Assembly (NCBI GenBank): GCA_963969495.1
Contig: OZ018338.1
Span: 46,011,206-46,075,205 of the forward strand
DNA from: Ceratothoa steindachneri
Lineage: Eukaryota; Arthropoda; Malacostraca; Isopoda; Cymothoidae
Length of the DNA: 64,000 nucleotides
Direction: 5' to 3'
The notes below the pieces were generated by a model. The model searched no databases and was not told where the DNA came from. It was given only the letters and a program-made list of their open reading frames with translations. Positions within the stretch are counted from its first letter, which is position 1. Every line of letters starts with the position of its first letter. This document shows positions 59,333-64,000 of this stretch, in pieces. Position numbers and translations under genes: made by a program.

Positions 59333-62300
59333 TTGGTCGCTTAGAAGAGTATACCAGTGGTATCGAGACGCACTCTCATATCATTCTAATCCAGAGAAAT
59401 CCCTTATCTAAGTTTTCTAAATAAAAACAGAGATATCCTTCACCATTGAGAAATAACAACGTGAATTTCCATTCGAGAAAAGATTCACCTCTTGGTTGTC
59501 TCATCATCGAGAAGCCCGAATTTGTAACACAGGGATCGGAATAACTTTCATTTATCAAAAATCCCCTCGCTTACATCTTCAAGTCAAGAAGCTTTGCCCC
59601 CCTCCCCTAGCCCCTACCCAGTAAGAAACATCAGCTTTTTTCCCAACCTACCTCATGTCAGCGATGAAGTCTCCAGTCCACCACGCTCGCCTAACGTCAG
59701 CGAGGCAGTCTACAGTACAACTCGCACCAATTCACCTCAGCGAGGAGATTCACTTTCAATGTCACACAACTGTATACTCCTTCTGAGTTACAGGTAAACA
59801 AATCCAAAATTTATTCATTTTTTTGTTATTTCCCATTCCGTGCGAAAGTGTATTTAAAGATTTAACATTTCATTCGTTTATGTAATTAAAGGTATATTTT
59901 TGTCTGAGTTGTTAATTAGATCCTCGAGCGCTGCAAGAGTCAATAGTTATATCATAACACGAATCCTCCCTGGTTAAAAAATCAAATTAAATTAAAGCAA
60001 TCTTAGAGAAAAATGGAACGGAGTTACTCGTGTACAGAGCAAACGTACATACGTACATATGTACTTGGCCGTAAACCACGACAATATGTTACTTAGGATA
60101 TAAAAAAATAATACCGAGAGGAGTCGTTTTAGAAACTCCCCATAATTCATGATGGCAATAAATAAAAGAAGTGCGATAGAAAATATCAATAGGCAAGAAA
60201 TGGAGAAATATCAAAAAGGAAGGCAGGCCAGGATCAACTAATCCTCGAAGGTGGTCAATTACATTTAGAAGAGAAAATATATTGTTGTGATTAGCCGATT
60301 AACCTCGATTTTCCTCGGACTATAAGATTGATAATGGAGGAGGGCAGAATATTAAAAACAGGAACAGAGGGTGACAAAGATCATAAATTATTCAGAAAGG
60401 AACAAGATTTGAATAATCAGGCGGTAGTTTGTCGAAGGCAGGATTAATTGGACAAGGATAAACTTATTTTAAATAGGATTAAGCCACAGAAGATGAGAGA
60501 AAGGCGATACAGATATGATGGAGGGAGTAAAATATATCTGAATAAAGGGAGTATAGAAAATTGTATGCAAGAAGTTAACACAGATGAGAGTAAAAAAAGT
60601 TGGAGTGGATCGGTAAGGAAATGTACCACACAGCGAAGAACGCAAGGATAAGCTGGGCCGATGAGAGGAGAAGACGGATCTCATAGGGGAGGAATGACCT
60701 GTAAGGAGGTTAAATGATGAATGTGGATTGTTGTTTTATGGAAGATAATGCGGACTGTGTGAGCTACAGAAGCATAGCCCAGAAAGGGAAAGTAGGAATG
60801 AATGATAATTGTGATGGTGAAGGAACCAGCATCCTTCTCGATATTCCAAACACAAACGGGTCCTTAGGTGCACCTGAGATTTTCGCTTGTGCTGCCTAGC
60901 TCTCAGTTGATTTGGCCACCAATGGGAGTGCCACCGACTGTAGGAAGAGTAAATGGCATCAAGGCTGAGAGAATCTGTGAAATAGACCGATGGAAGTCAT
61001 TAAGGTGAAATTTAGGAGATGTATTGTTTAGTGATTGATGAATATTTAAGAAAGTCGTCAAAATTTGCCTTTTCAAAGTTAGTTATAGTGAGACCTTGAA
61101 CTAGAATGGAGCGCAGTGGCTAGATGTACGGAAGAGGTTAGTGGGCTATCCTTTAACTGTCTGATACCTGTTGGACTTCAAGGGTAATCCAAAGAAGCAT
61201 CTGATCGCTCGTAAATATAGTTTAAGTAAAAGAAGGTAATTTCTGCCCTTCTTACTGGTGGGGACATTTGAAGGATTTTAGGTAGAAGTTCCAGGTCCGA
61301 AAGCGATCGAGCACAGGTTCGATAGTCGTCGGTTGGCAGCTACCGACTACTCTGTTCTTCCTCGTAACTAAAACATTTCATATGTTAAATTTTGGAGAGA
61401 GAGAGAGAGAAAGAGAGGTGTGATAATAGAGATGTAAATAATAGAGAGCTGAATCAATTCGTTTTTCCACTTTTATATGGAGGATTGGCCGAATCAACCT
61501 CATTGAAGTCAAGTCGGGAGAATACTACAAAGAATTGTAGCGTCTTCGGTGGTTCGGGGGCTTTTATCTCTTCCAGCCGTCTTTAATTCGTGTCCAAGTC
61601 TTATTACATCCACAGTTCCTTATCTAAGTTTTTACTATGCCCGTCGAAATATACATTAATTACTATTATTATTGTCAATATTTGATTACCATTAACAGCA
61701 TAATTATCACTATTTCGTTATTAATACTAACGTTATCATTCTTAATTCATTACTTCCATTATTACGCTCATTAATTTTTATTATTATAGATTTATGCTAT
61801 AATATGAATTCTATTAGATGATAATGATTGATCCTAATACAATAATTACTAATTAATAGTTATTGGTTGATTAATCCTTAATTAATTAATGGTTATTTAC
61901 ATTGGCTCATTCCAATGTACTCCGGTTGCAATGTTGTAATATTATTATTACTATTATTTAAAGAAGAAGTAAATATTAACATGTGCACTCACGTGACAAA
62001 TATTTAGCCGACGTTTTTAATGGGTCTAGGTGAAGTGAATATCTGAATGAGTAGTGATCCTGAGTAAGCAAATGAGAAGATTGCTTGAAACAGTCGGGCC
62101 AGGGAGAGCGTAGGGCTCTCCTGAATCATCCCTACAACTGAAATTGAGACAGAACCGCAATGTGTTTATAACTGAATTTTGATTTCTTACTTGAACATTT
62201 CTTGATCCTTAGGAACTGCTGAAGTATGACTATAAAAAGTCATCTCTTTAATCAGTTTTGGTTGGTATATTACGCTGACTGGCAAACAGACCGAAAAGTT

Positions 62301-63198
62301 TACAAAGAGAGAAAGTCTTCCTACACTAATCTTGTTTAAAAATTTCCGAGTAGCAAATTTCCTCGCGAGATCTTCCAACGATGTTTATCAGTTGGGGAAG
62401 GAAATGGCTCCTTCCTTCTGAAATGTTCATGGGTAATTTAATTTCCATGAAAAATTTAAATCGCAGAATTAAGGTTGCAAATGGATTTGATCCGGAAACC
62501 ACCAAAACCTCTTTCGATGTTTATTATAATGCAATCGCCCAGTCCGGTTCCTTTAGGTCGACAAAATAGATTTATAGGCATGTTTCCGGCCAAATGGAAG
62601 TTTTCCAACTCGCCCTTTTAGACTAATGGCCTTCGAATTATTAACGCCAGAAATTGAGGGACATCGTGAACTTTAGAATACAAACTTTATTTTTCCCATT
62701 TTTTTTTAGAATTAATTTATGGATTGAATTGAATATTTTTTGGATATTTTCAATCTCAGAATTAGTATTTTTTTTATAAAAAAGCACCATGCAATGGCTT
62801 CGTTACTAAGATTAAAATTTAAAATCTATAAAAAAGCAGCCATGGTTGACTTTTTATAAATTTTCTGTACTTCGCCAATTATAATAATTTGGAAAAGGAA
62901 CTCTAAACTAAATTTCCCCCCTTTCAAAATATCATGTTGCTAAAATACAGTTATATAATAGAAGAAGATATATAAAAATAAATTTTATGAACTTCACTGT
63001 TTGTAATTCTTTAGGTTTTAAAAATTTCACAAAATTTCGATACTTATATTTATTTCTGAATTTCACCATTTTGTTTTTTTGATATTATAAAAAAATGATT
63101 AGAAATAACTTTGATAAAAAAACATAAGTCATAACTAAACTAAAATTAAATTATTATTCAAATAGTCAAAATAATCCCCTTCTTAAATTATAGAGTTA
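59333..63198. other. No recognised gene; low-complexity patches
   Basis: Contains a GA repeat at 61396-61420 and an ATT/TTA-rich patch at 61640-61960. A 62-codon frame at 62381-62569 (NGFDPETTKTSFDVYYNAIA) looks protein-like but I do not recognise it. Confidence 0.45.
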
Positions 63199-63223
63199 GT
63201 GATGATGATGATGATGATGATGA
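63199..63223. repeat. (GAT)n microsatellite
   Basis: Eight tandem GAT triplets at the outer edge of the decayed mariner. Confidence 0.95.
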
Positions 63224-63234
63224 TAAAAATGGAA

Positions 63235-63720
63235 CACATTTTATTATTATCAGGTCGTCCAGCAATGTACATTTTTCTTTTGCTAAGGACTTCAGTCCAT
63301 CTATTCGTTAGCTTCCTAATTCATTCCCATCCCCAAAACTGGGGAGTCTTGTAGGAATTAAAATTTTACGCTTAAGACATTTTGCAGTAACCAAAACAAT
63401 TGAAATTCATATGGTGCATTGTCAGGAGAGTACGGTGGTATCCCACACAAGCTCACGCAAATTTGTGCGGGTAGCCATGAACACCAGGCCTAACGTTGTC
63501 TTGTTGGCAAACATCCCCTTTCCTGTTGGCTAGTTTTGTCATCTCCAGTCACCAATCGCTTCCAAAAGGATTCAGTTTCATTGCGTTTTGAGAGCATGTG
63601 TAGCAAGCAGATGGAACCGATCCATGAATTTTTTCTTAGAAAAAACTCCATCGTCCAACCCTGAAAGTTTTCCTGAGCAACTTGAATCTTATAACCTGAA
63701 ATCTCTGCGTTTGAATTTTA
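63235..63720 (-). pseudogene. Decayed mariner transposase (irritans-like)
   Basis: Minus-strand scraps in shifting frames: FMDRFHLLATHALKRNETES, FWKRLVTGDDK (first catalytic Asp block), then an internal deletion to QQDNVRP (second Asp block), LRELVWDTT, SPDNAPYEFQLFWLLQN (third block region) and a C-terminal remnant. The K-R-N-E-x-E-x-F then V-T-G-D pattern is typical of irritans-type mariners. The N-terminus and both terminal repeats are not recognisable. Confidence 0.55.
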
Positions 63721-64000
63721 AAAACATCTCCGGCCGTTGACTCACTTACATTCTATTTATTCACCATAAAGAGTAGGAATGATTTTACACCTTTTTTGCA
63801 CTGTTTTCCATTTAAAAAAAACACAAAAGCATTACGTGCCGAAAAAGCAACCTTTGATTATATTATATTTATGTGACTCGTAGCCAGTCATTTACTTCGC
63901 TCCAACATATTAGTTGTACCAACTTTACAGCTGCAATATGAAGCGTTTAAAGACAAATGTGGAAATTTCTCAGCACCTTCAGAAAGACCTGATATTTTCC

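Noticed and set aside
62381..62569. Possible host exon with NGFDPETTKTSFDVYYNAIA
   Set aside because: Looks protein-like but only 62 codons, no splice context or family recognised; kept as unassigned.

Overview
The window reads as nuclear DNA of an invertebrate animal. The species cannot be fixed, although an arthropod-like mix of mobile elements fits. Almost every recognisable coding segment belongs to a transposable element. I found no host gene with convincing exons, and no rRNA, tRNA, CRISPR or bacterial operon structure. The DNA is AT-rich and crowded with long (TA)n microsatellites, many of which sit exactly at mobile-element boundaries.

Layout. 0.1-6.2 kb: pieces of a CR1-like LINE, two 3' halves on the minus strand and one 5' half with a zinc-finger/SGNH-esterase ORF1 on the plus strand. 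7.7-11.1 kb: a dimeric hAT-like non-autonomous element, a 41-bp-arm hairpin, a CAY-rich trinucleotide tract and a 142-bp-arm foldback element between (TA)n tracts. 11.13-12.43 kb: a structurally complete mariner with an uninterrupted 349-codon transposase. 12.4-21.2 kb: two minus-strand copies of a Jockey/I-group LINE around a Penelope-like element (PLE) with reverse transcriptase (RT) and GIY-YIG domains. 22.2-25.3 kb: another LINE and a PLE scrap.

25.4-35.6 kb: two nested Ty3/gypsy elements. Element A (25621-31900, plus strand, LTRs of about 1.3 kb, SCAN-like gag, protease, broken RT, RNase H, polypurine tract) lies inside an LTR of element B (minus strand, 25410-35599). The other LTR of B preserves the unoccupied site. 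In B the integrase zinc finger lies upstream of RT/RNase H, and nothing integrase-like follows RNase H in either element. This is the domain order of Gmr1-like gypsy elements.

35.7-43.8 kb: fragments of gypsy pol, an SGNH ORF1 and a third copy of the Jockey/I LINE. 43.85-46.51 and 54.46-56.73 kb: two decayed DNA transposons of one family with CACT(A/G) termini and TTA target duplications, probably of the CACTA/Mirage/Chapaev (CMC) group. 49.7-53.2 kb: two related, broken mariners in inverted orientation. 56.7-64 kb: mostly unassigned AT-rich DNA with one LTR-like segment and a decayed mariner at the end.

The elements do not form one working system. The window is a layered graveyard: mariner, foldback and gypsy B lie in or beside TA repeats, and gypsy A landed in gypsy B. 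Only the mariner at 11.1 kb looks intact enough to have encoded an active enzyme recently.
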